Shown one piece after another: positions 10,773-22,193 of a stretch of DNA of 64,000 bases. This DNA is from Sabethes cyaneus. Taxonomy: Eukaryota > Arthropoda > Insecta > Diptera > Culicidae. Positions within the stretch are counted from its first letter, which is position 1; each line of letters opens with the position of its first letter. The DNA is taken from contig NC_071354.1 in assembly GCF_943734655.1 (NCBI RefSeq), positions 162,089,142 to 162,153,141 on the forward strand, in the 5' to 3' direction. Below the pieces are notes generated by a model, which worked only from the letters and a program-made list of their open reading frames with translations, was not told the origin of the DNA and made no database searches. The translations under genes and the position numbers were made by a program.

Positions 10773-11842
10773 GCGAAGGTCTTAATGTGCAAAATAACTC
10801 GACTAGCTTGAAATGAGTTTGTGAGTGTCACGTAGAACAACGAATGGCCCATGACCGAAAGGAGCAAGGATGGACGTCCAAAAAATTTCCGTTGTTCAAT
10901 ATCGCATCTATTTAAGAATTTGATTTTACATTGTTCTGAAGTATCCAATCTATGTTCATAGATCATATGAAATTGACATTTTCAATTTTCCTCAAATTAG
11001 AACGAAACGTGAGTCATTAATTCTAAACTTAATTCTCTTTTCCCCAGTGTTTGTTTACAGGGTTGCAAAATTGCGTATTTTACCCTCTGTTTGCGGTGAT
11101 GGTACGATGATGGGATGGTTCAGTAATTCGATTTACATTAGAAAAGCCTCTTTTGTGAACGGTATGGCATTGACTTTGACTTTGCCAAAGCCGTGCCTCC
11201 GTGTATCTAGTGAGGTGCCTACTTTTATGAGCGGCAACGACCCAATAATGTACACATACACCAACCTCGATGCATTAAATCTCTGAACGTTGTTGAACGC
11301 TCTCGGCCTGTACGGTGCTGAACATATATTGAGGATGAGCCTCTCGCTCAAGCCGAAAGGTATGCTTTGAACGTGGGCGGGAAGTGATTAGCATACCTTA
11401 GATACGCACGATGTGATAATTGAAATAACCGACTTGGGTGCATAGGTGTTGAGATAATCACATGAACGGGAATGGATCTAAATCTATGTTATGCCGCTGG
11501 ATAATTTATTTGAAGAACATTTCAGTCTCAGAACCTCATGCAATTACACATCTGAGAAGACATAGGTTATAAAAAATGATTCCTCAAAAGATAAAGTGCA
11601 TCAATTTAATTGAAATCTGAAAATAACAATGAAACTGCAATTGAATGTTCACACATATAACATCAGTCTTAAAATGGTCGGTTCGCCACCTTTGAATTGC
11701 CGCCAATAAGGTAGCTATATGATCAATTCATATGCCGGAAATTCGAACAAATTGATGCTTAAATCTTGAGCATACTTACTGCACATTGCGTATGAAGCTG
11801 CAGCAGATGCGCAATGCCTTTAACGAATGGGTTTGAATTGCG

Positions 11843-11868
11843 ATGACGACGACGACGACGACGGCGGC
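11843..11868. repeat. (GAC)n microsatellite
   Basis: Run of GAC units with a GGC at its end. Confidence 0.85.
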
Positions 11869-13635
11869 TAAAGCCAATGAATATGAGCGATTTCGACATT
11901 GTTGAAACGGCTCATTGAACTCAATTTCTGATTACCAGCACGCTTTTGTTGAGATGTGAACTAAAATTTGGGCATCTATTACAACGGTAACAACTCCAAC
12001 CAGCTAGAAAATGCTTAATCTTCAGCTAGAAAAACTTGATTTTCACCTTGCCCGGACAACTTTTTCAATGATCGCTTATTGCTCTAACCGATTCACTAAT
12101 ATGTCACAACGGATGACTCTGAAAGCGTTTTCGCAAAATAACACAATCTTCTTCCTTTGCTTCACAAAGCCTCGAGTTTTTAAATTATGTAAAATTGATC
12201 AGATTTGTGGCGACGTCAGTCAGGTGGACAAGGTTTGTGAACCGACGGAATTATAATTGTATGCATTCACGGTCGTTAAATGGCAGTGAAAATATCCTCT
12301 ATAAGCTTCTCGAATGAAATTCAATTAGGTATGTACCGCAAGAAGGTCATTTACTGAACACTCTGTTCGATAGTGTTACAAAATAGTTGGTACATTCTGT
12401 CATTGAACGCCTGAAATATTTGAATTTTTCACAAATTTTAAAACAGAGTGACTCGTGTCAGATTCCGCATTATAAAAAAACTCTCGCTTCAATGGATCTT
12501 CAGCCTGACTGAAGCAAATGATAATTCAATTAATTTTTTGAACATCATCCGCCAATAATTGTGCTTCCATAGTGTTCAACAGCCAACAACTAAAGAACGT
12601 GATTTTGCATTTTAACTCTCGTCTGCCTGAAACTAAAAAATTGCTGAAAACTTCAGAACGCAAGCTCTAACCGGTCCATCCGGGTCTGGGACCTGAACTA
12701 ACTCGAACTTCGGTCAAACTGAAGAGGTTTCAATTTTCGCTCACATTCTAGCGGGCGAACACCGCCAACAACGCCGCACCGACGCGACCGTGCTCCACCG
12801 GAGCGAATGAATACCAAAGCAGCAAAAAAACACACCGTCGAACGCGCGAAATTTGGACGATCAAGTGGAGCGGAATGAAGTGGAAAATATTTCCAACGAC
12901 TCATAAAGCGTTGTTCGACGAGAAGAAAAACGGCTAACGATCGTGATGAGCAGTTTATTGCTACCGGCCTGCTCGATGAGGCGAACTAAATGGTCGATCC
13001 GAACAAAACGAGTTGATTTTCTACAAATTACTTGGCGGATGTTGAAATGTAAATGATACCCACAGTTGCACCCCCAGTAGCTTCAGTATACCCAGGGATG
13101 ACCGGCGTGATGCGGAAATTAATATCGTTATTTGTTTGCGAATCATCAACCAACGCGAATTGTAACTAGCACTAGTTCAAAGCTCCACATTAGAATGAAT
13201 TAGCCATAATTAAACGGGGTGCTATTTCTAAAAGGCCATATGAAATCAATAACCACACAAAACCGGGGACAAACTACTAGACAGCACTGGTTTCACCGTT
13301 TTCTCGATTTCAGGTGCCCTTTTTGGTTAACCGCAATCAAATGTCAAATAATGGATTTTTCGCAATAAACTAAACAACCATATCCAGTAAGTACGCGATA
13401 ACCTTCCAATGCCAACCGGTTGAGTGAACCCCCGCGTACTCTACAACCAGCGCCGACTGCGGTATATAGCGTAAGCTAGATAGGAAGCAGACAGTTCTTT
13501 TATAGAAATCGTAAATATTATGAATCAGACTTGGGACCATACTTGGCCGAGAACACTTGCTATTCGATACGTCAGTGGGATATAGACATTACTTCAACTG
13601 AAATACGCATATACGCTCAGTTATCGCGTACGCGT

Positions 13636-13652
13636 CGTCGTCGTCGCCGCAG
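13636..13652. repeat. (CGT)n microsatellite
   Basis: CGTCGTCGTCGTCGCCGC within GCGTACGCGTCG context. Confidence 0.75.
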
Positions 13653-13963
13653 TTTGCGGTTTGTGCCCTTAAATCATATAAATATTGAGGGGCATTTTTA
13701 GTTGAGCATCGGTAGCTTAACCTTTATTTTGCTTCTTTGTTTAAGCAAAACAATGACGGACACCACACGTTTAACACTGAATGTAATTGTAATCATTTTA
13801 TTACTCTCAGTGAACGGAATACTGACATAACATGACATCAAAATCTTTTGTAGTCTGTGATGATATTCCAATATCCGGTTTTGTATCTTAAAAATAACCG
13901 TAGGCAGTTAAACTCTACGATTGATATACATCGATCTATCTTAAACTTAATGTTTTAAAAAAA

Positions 13964-15035
13964 GGGTGCCCCACATCAAATTGCATCGCGGAAAAAAATC
14001 TGTAGATAGTTACCCAATGGTTATTTTCTTTTGAAAATTTGGGTAGAAGTAGTTCAGAGTGCATTGTTTACACTGTATTTTTATCGCTGTCAATTTTTCG
14101 AAAATTGGACAAAATTGCGTCACCCGAAAAGGAACGTCGCGAATTAATTTTGCGCTGGCACCTGGAAAATCCTCAACTCTCTCATCGAGACATCGGAGAA
14201 CAACTCGGAATCATGCAGTCAACGGTGAGTCGTGTGGTTAAACGTTGCTACGAAACTGTGAGCATCGAACTAAAGGAGAAATGCGGTCAGAAAGGATGTT
14301 CTATTAGTGATCACGATTACGAGCGTGTTGTGAAAGCGTTTAAGCAGAATCCCAATGTTTCGGTCGGGGATGTGACCAAAAATCATGTATGATGAGACTT
14401 ACGTCAAGGTGGACTTCCGGTAGATTCCGAGATTACTCCGAGATTCACCACCTAGTATAAGTATTAGGTTCCGGAGGAAGTAACGAAGTTTATTACTTTC
14501 GAAGTTAATTGAGAGATACATGATTAGGCAAGTGATCTGCTCATGTGGTGTATGACTGCCGTGTATGACTACCGGGACTGGAAACGGGCAGATCTACCTC
14601 AAGGAATGTCTACAAAAGCGTCTGCTTACTCTGTTTAAGTAACACGAGGGCCCAACGATCTTCTGGCCGGGCCTAGCATCGTGCCACTATTCAAAGGATG
14701 TCCTGGAGCGGTACGAAGCCAACGGAGTCATTTTCGTACCCAAGGACATGAACCCCCTCAACGCACCGGAACTAAGACCTATCGAAAAATACTGGACTAT
14801 TATGAAGCAGGCGCTACAGAAGCATCCCAAGAAGGTCAAATCTGAGGAAGACATGAAGAAAAAGTTGGTTTCCGAACAGAAGAATCTGCAGCCAGATATT
14901 GTACAGAACCTTATGAATGGAGGCTACGCCTACGCCAAAGGTGCGTGCATAAGATTATGTTTTTCAAGTTGAATCAAATAAATATGCCAAAAGCTTACTA
15001 ATGGGTTATATTTTATTGTCTGAAAGTTTTAAAAG
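13964..15035 (+). mobile_element. ITmD37E-like DNA transposon, 3' truncated
   Basis: This stretch starts at a TIR-like GGGTGCCCCACATCAAATTG (13964) and carries transposase remains at 14105-14972. The matching right terminus is absent: the sequence passes at about 15036 into a CR1/L2-like LINE fragment. ITmD37E is a Tc1/mariner-superfamily group known from mosquitoes, with a D,D37E catalytic triad. Confidence 0.7.
14105..14972 (+). pseudogene. ITmD37E-type transposase, degraded
   Basis: The N-terminal part (to 14392) reads ASPEKERRELILRWHLENP, then LSHRDIGEQLGIMQSTVSRV: a helix-turn-helix DNA-binding domain typical of this family. A deletion removes the segment before the catalytic core, because MYDETYVKVDF with the first Asp follows almost directly at 14386-14420. 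Two frameshifted stretches follow, then NGQIYLKECLQKRLLTLFK near 14584-14640, WPGLASCHYSKDVLERYEAN near 14662-14730 and NAPELRPIEKYWTIMKQAL at 14762-14815. In active relatives the second motif is WPDLATCHYSK. Here the second catalytic Asp is Gly, while the final Glu of PELRPIEKYW remains. It is therefore inactive by deletion, stops and active-site loss. Confidence 0.85.
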
Positions 15036-15552
15036 GATCGGCACCGAGAAAAGAAATATGAAAAACTTGAAATTTTATTTTGCTCACATTCATTCGTGCC
15101 TAAATTATCTTGTTATAGCCTGGGGTTGGGCTTGTAAATCTTCCCTAAGAAAACTCCAAACTCTTCAAAACAGATGCTTGAAAGTTATTTTCAATAAACC
15201 AGTATTGTTTCCTACCTTGCAACTTTATTCCGATAACTCTCACAACATTCTTCCAATTAATGGCCTTTGTGACTTTCAATCAATAATTTTTGTTCACGAC
15301 ACGCTGCAAAATAGTTGCTTCCATCATTCCGTTCAACTGCCTTCTATTGATCATAGGTATCCGACTAGAAATGCAGACAATTTACGGTTATCGAGAGCTT
15401 ACACAACGCTTGGTCAAAAGAGAATTTCAATTGTTGGTCCAAAAAAGTATAACGCATTACCCATTGAACTGAAACAAATTAGCAATCGCGGTATATTCAA
15501 ATATAAGCTTAAAATATTTTTAAAAGGTAATCTAGCCGACATTCTTGGTTGA
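15036..15552 (+). pseudogene. CR1/L2-group LINE, C-terminal ORF2 fragment
   Basis: An open frame encodes the region downstream of the RT core: AHIHSCLNYLVIAWGWAC, then LRKLQTLQNRCLKVIFNKP, then HRYPTRNADNLRLSRAYTTL, then GPKKYNALPIELKQI, ending ILG and a stop at 15550-15552. This arrangement (LNYL...WG, LQNRxLKxIF, YxTRxxxxL, GPxxYNxLP) is typical of CR1/L2/Daphne-group LINEs. The 5' parts are missing, as is common after incomplete reverse transcription. The frame is uninterrupted, so the copy is fairly young. Confidence 0.8.
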
Positions 15553-15893
15553 GTGAAGTACAATCTACCAGAAACAACTAAATTTCACCCTTACCAGATA
15601 AATAAATAATTTATTATTACAATTATTATTATTAATTTTTTTTAAATATATGTACGTTTTGTAATTCAGTGAGTCCCTTAAAAGGAAATTTGTTTCCACT
15701 GGGACATCACACCCTTTCTTTGCTTTTGTTTCTCAACTCATTAATGTTAGTTTATTAAGTTTGTTTTTTTTTATTTTGTTTGCTGCGCAGTTTGAGTTGA
15801 GATAGTTGCGTCCATTACCAGGGAGCTCATTTGAGCTCTTTGGTGTGGGGGATAGTGGAGGGTTATTTAAAGTAAAGTAAAGTAAAAAAGACT
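15553..15893 (+). mobile_element. LINE 3' UTR with TAAAG tail
   Basis: AT-rich sequence after the LINE stop codon, ending in (TAAAG)n at 15867-15885. A short tandem tail of this kind is usual at CR1/L2-type 3' ends. Confidence 0.6.
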
Positions 15894-16229
15894 TTATTTA
15901 TCTCCGATATAGGAATTTTCAGAGTGCAAACAGATGCATAATTGGCTTCGTGACAGAAGACACACTTGACTGAGAGGAAACCAACGGCGGGGAGACGAGG
16001 AACGTGAGTATGAAAGGATGTACTGTCATAACTCCGGAATGCATGGACGGTTTTTCGTCGAACTTGGCACACATATTCTTTGACATAAAATAATCAACCC
16101 TTTGGGTAGCAAATGGGGGAGGCAGTCTTTTACAGGAGGGAGGGACCGAATGGGTAACGGGGAGCGTTTTTCTTGCATTTGAATCGACAGCAAATGTAGG
16201 AGTGGTTGAATGAAAAGAAGGGAATGAAA
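15894..16229. other. Repeat-like stretch, unclassified
   Basis: It contains a CATAACTCCGGAATGCATGG motif of the kind seen in dispersed insect repeats. Nothing coding is recognised. Confidence 0.35.
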
Positions 16230-16390
16230 TGGGTGCCGGAAGTTTAGTCAGTAAAACAATCGAGCACCAATCGAAAGATCGTGAGTGCGAATCCCACCTG
16301 GCATTGCACTACCCGATATCTTTTTGTTCTATATTAAAATTTTCCGATCACTCAATTAATCATTCTTCACATTAGACATTCCTCCCTTCC
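16230..16390 (+). mobile_element. tRNA-derived SINE (family S3)
   Basis: Third recognisable S3 copy: GGGTGCCGGAAGTTTAGTCA, then GAGCACCAATCGAAAGATC, then a good B-box-like GTGCGAATCCCACC, then tail homology to 8095-8165 (ATTTTCCGATCACTCAATTA). The following 16391-16946 shows a partially related repeat and a 16-base poly(G) run at 16674-16689. Confidence 0.65.
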
Positions 16391-16673
16391 TTTATAGTGA
16401 TTAGCGAAAAGCAGACATATTTAAAAATCGGCTACAGGACAACAGATGGAGGGGAGCTGACAAAGGGAATAGACATATTGAAATGATGAAAGGGGGTTTT
16501 GTTTCTTGCATTTCGCAAATTTTCGTTTCAATAACAGATGTACAAGTGGATTGACCAAGGGGCCCGAATAAGATCGGCTTAGGGACCGTGCACTATGTAT
16601 GTATGTGCACTATGCACTATGTAAGGCACAATGGGGGGAGGAGGGTTCCGCAAAATCTTACTAAATCTTATTT

Positions 16674-16689
16674 GGGGGGGGGGGGGGGG
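16674..16689 (+). repeat. Poly(G) run, 16 bases
   Basis: Uninterrupted G16 in an AT-rich context. Such runs are prone to sequencing and assembly error. Confidence 0.8.
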
Positions 16690-17182
16690 TTAATCATTTC
16701 ATACGTAAGATTTTTCTACATGAAAAAATGATGAAAAAATCGCATTTTTCAATAGCAACACATGTTACTTGTTACAAAAAATTTTAAATTGACGAGTCAG
16801 GTTGTGAAGTGTCAAAATCCGTCATGCTACAAGGAAATGCATAGCAACCTGTTGAGTTTTTTAGCCTGGTCCACTCAGGGAACTAGCAGTCGGCCTACTT
16901 GTTCCAGAGTCATCTGATGTCATTGGTTTATGCTATTATTCCAACATACACGGTAAAAAATAGTCACGTCCATTTTAAGTGTTCTTGCATTTAAATCAAT
17001 TTGTTGTGCAGCACTACAAATCGAAGTGATTTAGTATTGATTTTGGAGAGTTTTCAAATTTTTAAACAAGAAACTAGCTATTGAAAACTATTCAATGGAT
17101 ATCACCATCGAATTGTAATGCATATCTATAGAATTTGCAATTATTTTTTTCGTAATTTACAAATGTCAAAAAATCGCGAAAC

Positions 17183-17435
17183 ATGAAAGCAGCAATCGGA
17201 AGCAAAATTAGAAACCCAAATAGAGAAAATACGTTTTCGTTCCAAATTATTGCTCTTCTAGAGTGTAAGTATGACTAAAGTATACCTGTGATCATAATTA
17301 ATAAATTACTAACTGTTTTCAGGTTATGGAATTGATCACACGGGCCCCGAATTGATAGCAGCAATCAACCCGAGATCAACTTTATTTAGACATCAGAGTA
17401 TTAAACACAGGAATCCGGTTACTATCAGCGATTGA
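17183..17435 (+). CDS. Candidate two-exon microprotein (64 aa) inside a TIR element
   Basis: Exon 1 is 17183-17264 (82 nt), the intron 17265-17322 (58 nt) and exon 2 17323-17435 (113 nt). Joined, they give 65 codons including TGA. The intron has a consensus donor GTAAGT, a branch-like TACTAAC at 17308-17314 and acceptor TTTTCAG. Neither exon alone would read through: the frame works only after splicing. The product begins MKAAIGSKIRNP, crosses the junction as ALLECYGIDHTGPELI and ends RNPVTISD. I recognise no domain, signal peptide or membrane segment. An in-frame TAA lies about 30 bases upstream of the ATG, which supports this start if exon 1 is first. Function is unknown. It could be the remnant C terminus of a lost transposase-associated ORF, or a captured host exon pair. 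The structure is directly visible; that it is expressed is inference. Confidence 0.5.
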
Positions 17436-17489
17436 GGTTTTATTTGCATTACGTTTTGTATGTAATTATGTAATTGTTCAATTATGAGT

Positions 17490-17499
17490 AATAAATAAA
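17490..17499 (+). terminator. Poly(A) signals of the candidate microgene
   Basis: Overlapping AATAAA at 17490-17495 and 17494-17499, 55 bases after the TGA of the spliced frame and still inside the TIR element. Confidence 0.5.
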
Positions 17500-17721
17500 G
17501 CAACTTTACGAAAAATCAAAATACAATCCTTTCTATCCATTTGACAGTTCAAAAGTTCAAAAGAAAGCACATTCGAAATTAAAGTGATTTTCTGTTGATT
17601 TCATCATACTTTGTGTTGATTCATTTTCAATAAATTTTCATTTCGAATCGTAATGTTTGGCAAGTAGTGCGAATTCAACGGTAAATCACTTCGCTTCAAC
17701 GTGACAATTTTTTACCGTGTA

Positions 17722-19020
<1,299 letters not shown>

Positions 19021-19862
19021 TTTACAATTATTTATAACGATTTTAACCAAACAATTGAGCAGATTTCAATTATGTTAGTATCAAACGAGAGGCCTTAACG
19101 CTGTGAACATTTCTGCTAAATTTTATTAGAATTGGGCTTACCAGTCAAAAGTTATATGATAAAATACTGATGAAATTATTTAAGCAAACTTTACTGATAT
19201 GAACCAAATAGAAAAATGCGATCATGTGCTCTAGCGTAAAAATGCCTAATTTTCCAGGTGGCGTGTCTTTGAAAAAGTTTATTCACAAAATATGGCGCAA
19301 CTTTTTACACTATTAGGGTGACCGTAAATCTACCTATTAGGATGATACAAATTTTTGTTTTTTTAAATGCGACCAAAAAAGTACAGTGTCTCCACAAAAG
19401 TTGTAGAACACAGCAAAATAAGCAACTTTGCTGTACATAGTAACTATCTATCTCTTACTGGTTGCGAAGTGTAACGATTTTTTTAAAAATGCAGCAAAAA
19501 TTGAAAAATTGAGATATCGAAAAGCGGTTACGTCACAATTTAGATAATTTAATTTTTACACGTCAAAAAAAATCAGTCAAATCGATCCTTTAGATATAGA
19601 GATACACGCACCGTCGTTGAAAACATATTGTTTCGAGGAGAGCGCGTTTAAACTATTGTACAGCACTGCACTTTCCTTCAACTGATCCCACAGTTTTACT
19701 GTAAATTCTCAACGAGACCACGTACCGAAAAATACTTTGGGCTCAATATTTCTGAAGATAAAAGGCTTCTGAAAATGCAAAACAAACAAGTTCTTCGACT
19801 TTCCACTTGGTGTCCCCCTTAAATAACAATCGTGCCCAAGAACTTTACACACGATTTTAAAC
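19021..19862. other. Unclassified repeat-like stretch
   Basis: AT-rich sequence with phrases typical of dispersed mosquito repeats (AAGTTGTAGAACACAGCAAA, GATATCGAAAAGCGGTTACG). No coding region or terminal repeat found. Confidence 0.35.
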
Positions 19863-20675
19863 TTTTTTTTGCTTTCAAATATTCTACAAATTTATCAGTA
19901 TATTACATACACACGCATATGTGTTGATGATAACTACCATTACTGCCCATAAATGCATAACAGTCCCATGTGATTTTCACCACTTTTGAGATAAGCCTGG
20001 GAATCACCTTTAAATTGTTCATTCTTTCAATATTTCAAACAGTAATGTTATGTTTGTTCCCAAAATTTTGAAAAAAATATCAAGCTATGTGAGTCACAAA
20101 TTACAAGTAAACGCATAACAGTCTCAGTAGTGAAAATATAACAATAAACATCTGCTTTTAGAAAATGCCTGGACCGATTTGACTGAATAACTACCAACCG
20201 CAAAATTTTGTGACCTAAAAGAATTCTTTTGAAATAGAAGCACCTTGAATCATAACAAACCCGTCATGCGACACCTCCAAGTACTCGAAATTGCAAAACT
20301 ATACCATTGGTAGTCGTATGAAATGTTCAAGACATCATCGGCCACATCTGAACACGTCCGGGAATGCTCCGGATCGGGGATCAGTTTCTGAATTGAACTA
20401 AAATACAACATGTGACATCTTTAAGTACTCAAAACTGCAAAAGCAGATTACATTGGCCACAGCCGGACACGTTCTGGGAACGTTCCGAATACATCCAGGA
20501 AAACGGCGAGTTTCTAACTTAAATCAAACCCCAGAAAGCGACCCCGCTTTTAACTCAAAATAACAAATTACAAATAAAAGGAAGATATTTTTTATTGTTT
20601 TCAAATATTATACAAATTTATCAGTATATTACATAGACATGCATATGTATTGATGATAAATACCATAGTGTTATC
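19863..20675 (+). repeat. Repeat block: direct repeats around minisatellite-like monomers
   Basis: A block of about 80 bases at 19863-19940 (ATTTATCAGTATATTACATA, then CATATGTGTTGATGATAA) recurs at 20588-20670. Between them, at 20170-20520, are related units with CGTCCGGGAATGCTCCGGAT and ACGTTCTGGGAACGTTCCGA, each followed by TTTCTGAATTGAACT- or TTTCTAACTTAAATC-like and AAGTACTCAAAACTGCAAAA-like segments. These resemble the monomers inside FB2 (9.9-10.5 kb). Confidence 0.55.
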
Positions 20676-21120
20676 AAAAGTTAAATTATGTTCCGAAGAC
20701 GTGTCGAATTCTAACTCGAATGACAAATGTAACAAAGGTTCCTTTCACCAATAGGTGGATTAAATCGGGTTTTTTGATTAAATGTTTGATTTTAAAGTTA
20801 TGCGCGGTTATTTTCGACACGTTAAAATTTTAAATAATTTATAACGATTTTAACTAAGATAATGTAGCTGGTTTTAGCTATTTCAATATGAAACCGGAGG
20901 TGTTATCTTTCCGAATATATTTGCGAAATTTCATGACAATTGGTATTATCGGCTATTTATTCAATAGAAATTTGATGAATTTTATTTAAGAAAACTTTAT
21001 TGATATGAATAAAATAGAATAGCATAACAGGAATGTATACTTCATTATTATCGAAGTCATGTTAACTAGAACAACTCGATATAAAGCAACTTTATTTTTA
21101 TTTTCGTTACGTTATATCGA
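20676..21120. other. Unrecognised AT-rich stretch
   Basis: No feature seen. Confidence 0.4.
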
Positions 21121-21860
21121 AGTTACGTTACGTTACTTTACTTTACTTTTTCGCCGACAATCCGCTTATCGAATCCTTGCTGAATTTAAGGGCCGTCTCC
21201 ACATTTCTCGATCTTGGGCTGCCGCTCTCCAGTCCCCCCTAACACACTTCGAATAGTACTTTCCAATTCAATGTTGAACAGCAAATTCGATAGTCTGTCA
21301 CCTTGCTTCAAACTATCTAACATCACAACCGAGTCCGCCCAAGCAACAATGTGAGTTTTATTTTACTCTTATGGCGGTTTTCATGACCAATTTTGGCCTT
21401 GAATGCCATCATAAGAGTGTAATAAAACCCAAATTGTTACTTGGGCGGTGTCTCACCCGCTATCCTGACGCTTCATTTTGAACCATCTGAGGTAACACGT
21501 ATCAGCCCAATTAGTTTTGTTGGAAAACCATATTCAAGTATGATTCGCCAAAGTTCATTTCGTTCAACTGAGTCGTACACCGCCTTTATGTCTATAAACA
21601 AATTGTGAGCTTGCAAGTTGAATTTCCGGAATTTATCGCGGATTTGTCGCAAGATGAACATTTGGTCCGTCGTGGAGCGTCCCTCTCGAAAACTGCACTG
21701 ATATTCGCTAACAAAGGTTTCCTACAACTGAGACCGTCTGAGAAATAGGATGCAGGAGAAAATTTTGTATGCAGAATTAAAGAGATTAATGCTTCAGTAA
21801 TTGCTGCATTCGAGTCGATGGCCCAAGGTATATGAGACCTTATAACTAGTTACGTTATAT
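21121..21860 (-). pseudogene. RTE-like LINE, internally deleted, with MITE insertion
   Basis: Minus-strand LINE. From high coordinates: a broken ISVQFSRGTLHDGPN region (21660-21700), then FNLQAHNLFIDIKAVYDSVE and RNELWRIILEYGFPTKLIGL (21490-21620; motif A Asp present). The copy is interrupted by a MITE at 21335-21448 and resumes as LKQGDRLSNLLFNIELEST (21240-21310, motif B). An internal deletion joins this to a C-terminal-like DWRAAAQDREMWRRPLNS. The 3' end is a (TAAAG)n tail, visible as TTTACTTTACTTT on the plus strand at 21132-21148. Frameshifts and deletion make it inactive. Confidence 0.8.
21335..21448. mobile_element. Short palindromic MITE (CCCAAG family) in the LINE
   Basis: The ends are CCGCCCAAGCAACAATGTG and the complement of CCGCCCAAGTAACAATTTG. 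The arms continue with GTTTTATT and ACTCTTATGGC/GCCATCATAAGAGT. It splits the RT frame between motif A and motif B of the surrounding LINE, so its boundaries are well supported. Related left-end sequence occurs at 31051. Confidence 0.75.
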
Positions 21861-22026
21861 CCAAGCAAAAACGAAATTTATTTATACTTGAAAGAAATTG
21901 GCTGCAAATGAAAACCTTTCAAACTGTTAACTTCCAAATTTAATGGTAATTTGACTTGTATTTTAGAAGATACATGGAGAAATGCGAAGAATTTTCAGTA
22001 ACAGTGAGAACTTTTTGCTTAAACCT

Positions 22027-22193
22027 CTTTCTTAGATTCGAAACTTTTTTATCGACAGATTTCGCAGCTTGCTATTATATAGGATATAGGATAATTACGG
22101 GCTAAAAAGAATTAGTAGGACTCTGCTTAGTCGAGATTCGAACGTACGACGATTGGCTTGTTAGACCAGTATCGTACCTTGAAGCTAACTAAG
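22027..22193 (-). mobile_element. tRNA-derived SINE (family S1)
   Basis: The minus strand reads CTTAGTTAGCTTCAAGGTAC, then AAGCCAATCGTCGTACG, then B-box TTCGAATCTCGAC, then a GTCCTACTAATTC tail and TCTGTCGATAAAAAAG. It matches the better preserved copies at 41713 and 59107. It resembles mosquito tRNA-related SINEs (SINE200-like). Confidence 0.75.

Larger units (their letters stand above)
10773..13960. other. Unrecognised 3.2-kb stretch
   Basis: No TE coding region, terminal repeat or convincing gene is seen. Short frames at 11047-11351 and 12011-12256 lack family motifs. Two short trinucleotide tracts occur: (GAC)n at 11843-11868 and (CGT)n at 13636-13652. The block at 12660-12910 is richer in GC than its surroundings. 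Likely single-copy DNA that could hold regulatory or exon sequence I cannot identify. Confidence 0.45.
16949..17719. mobile_element. TIR element with TA target duplication enclosing a spliced ORF
   Basis: The ends are CACGGTAAAAAATAGTCAC at 16949 and the reverse complement of CACGGTAAAAAATTGTCAC ending at 17719, about 20 matching of 21 bases, flanked by TA (16947-16948 and 17720-17721). Tc1/mariner-superfamily elements duplicate TA. At 771 bp it lacks a transposase and would normally be called a MITE, but it encloses a complete two-exon reading frame (17183-17435) with canonical splice sites and a poly(A) signal. Confidence 0.75.
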
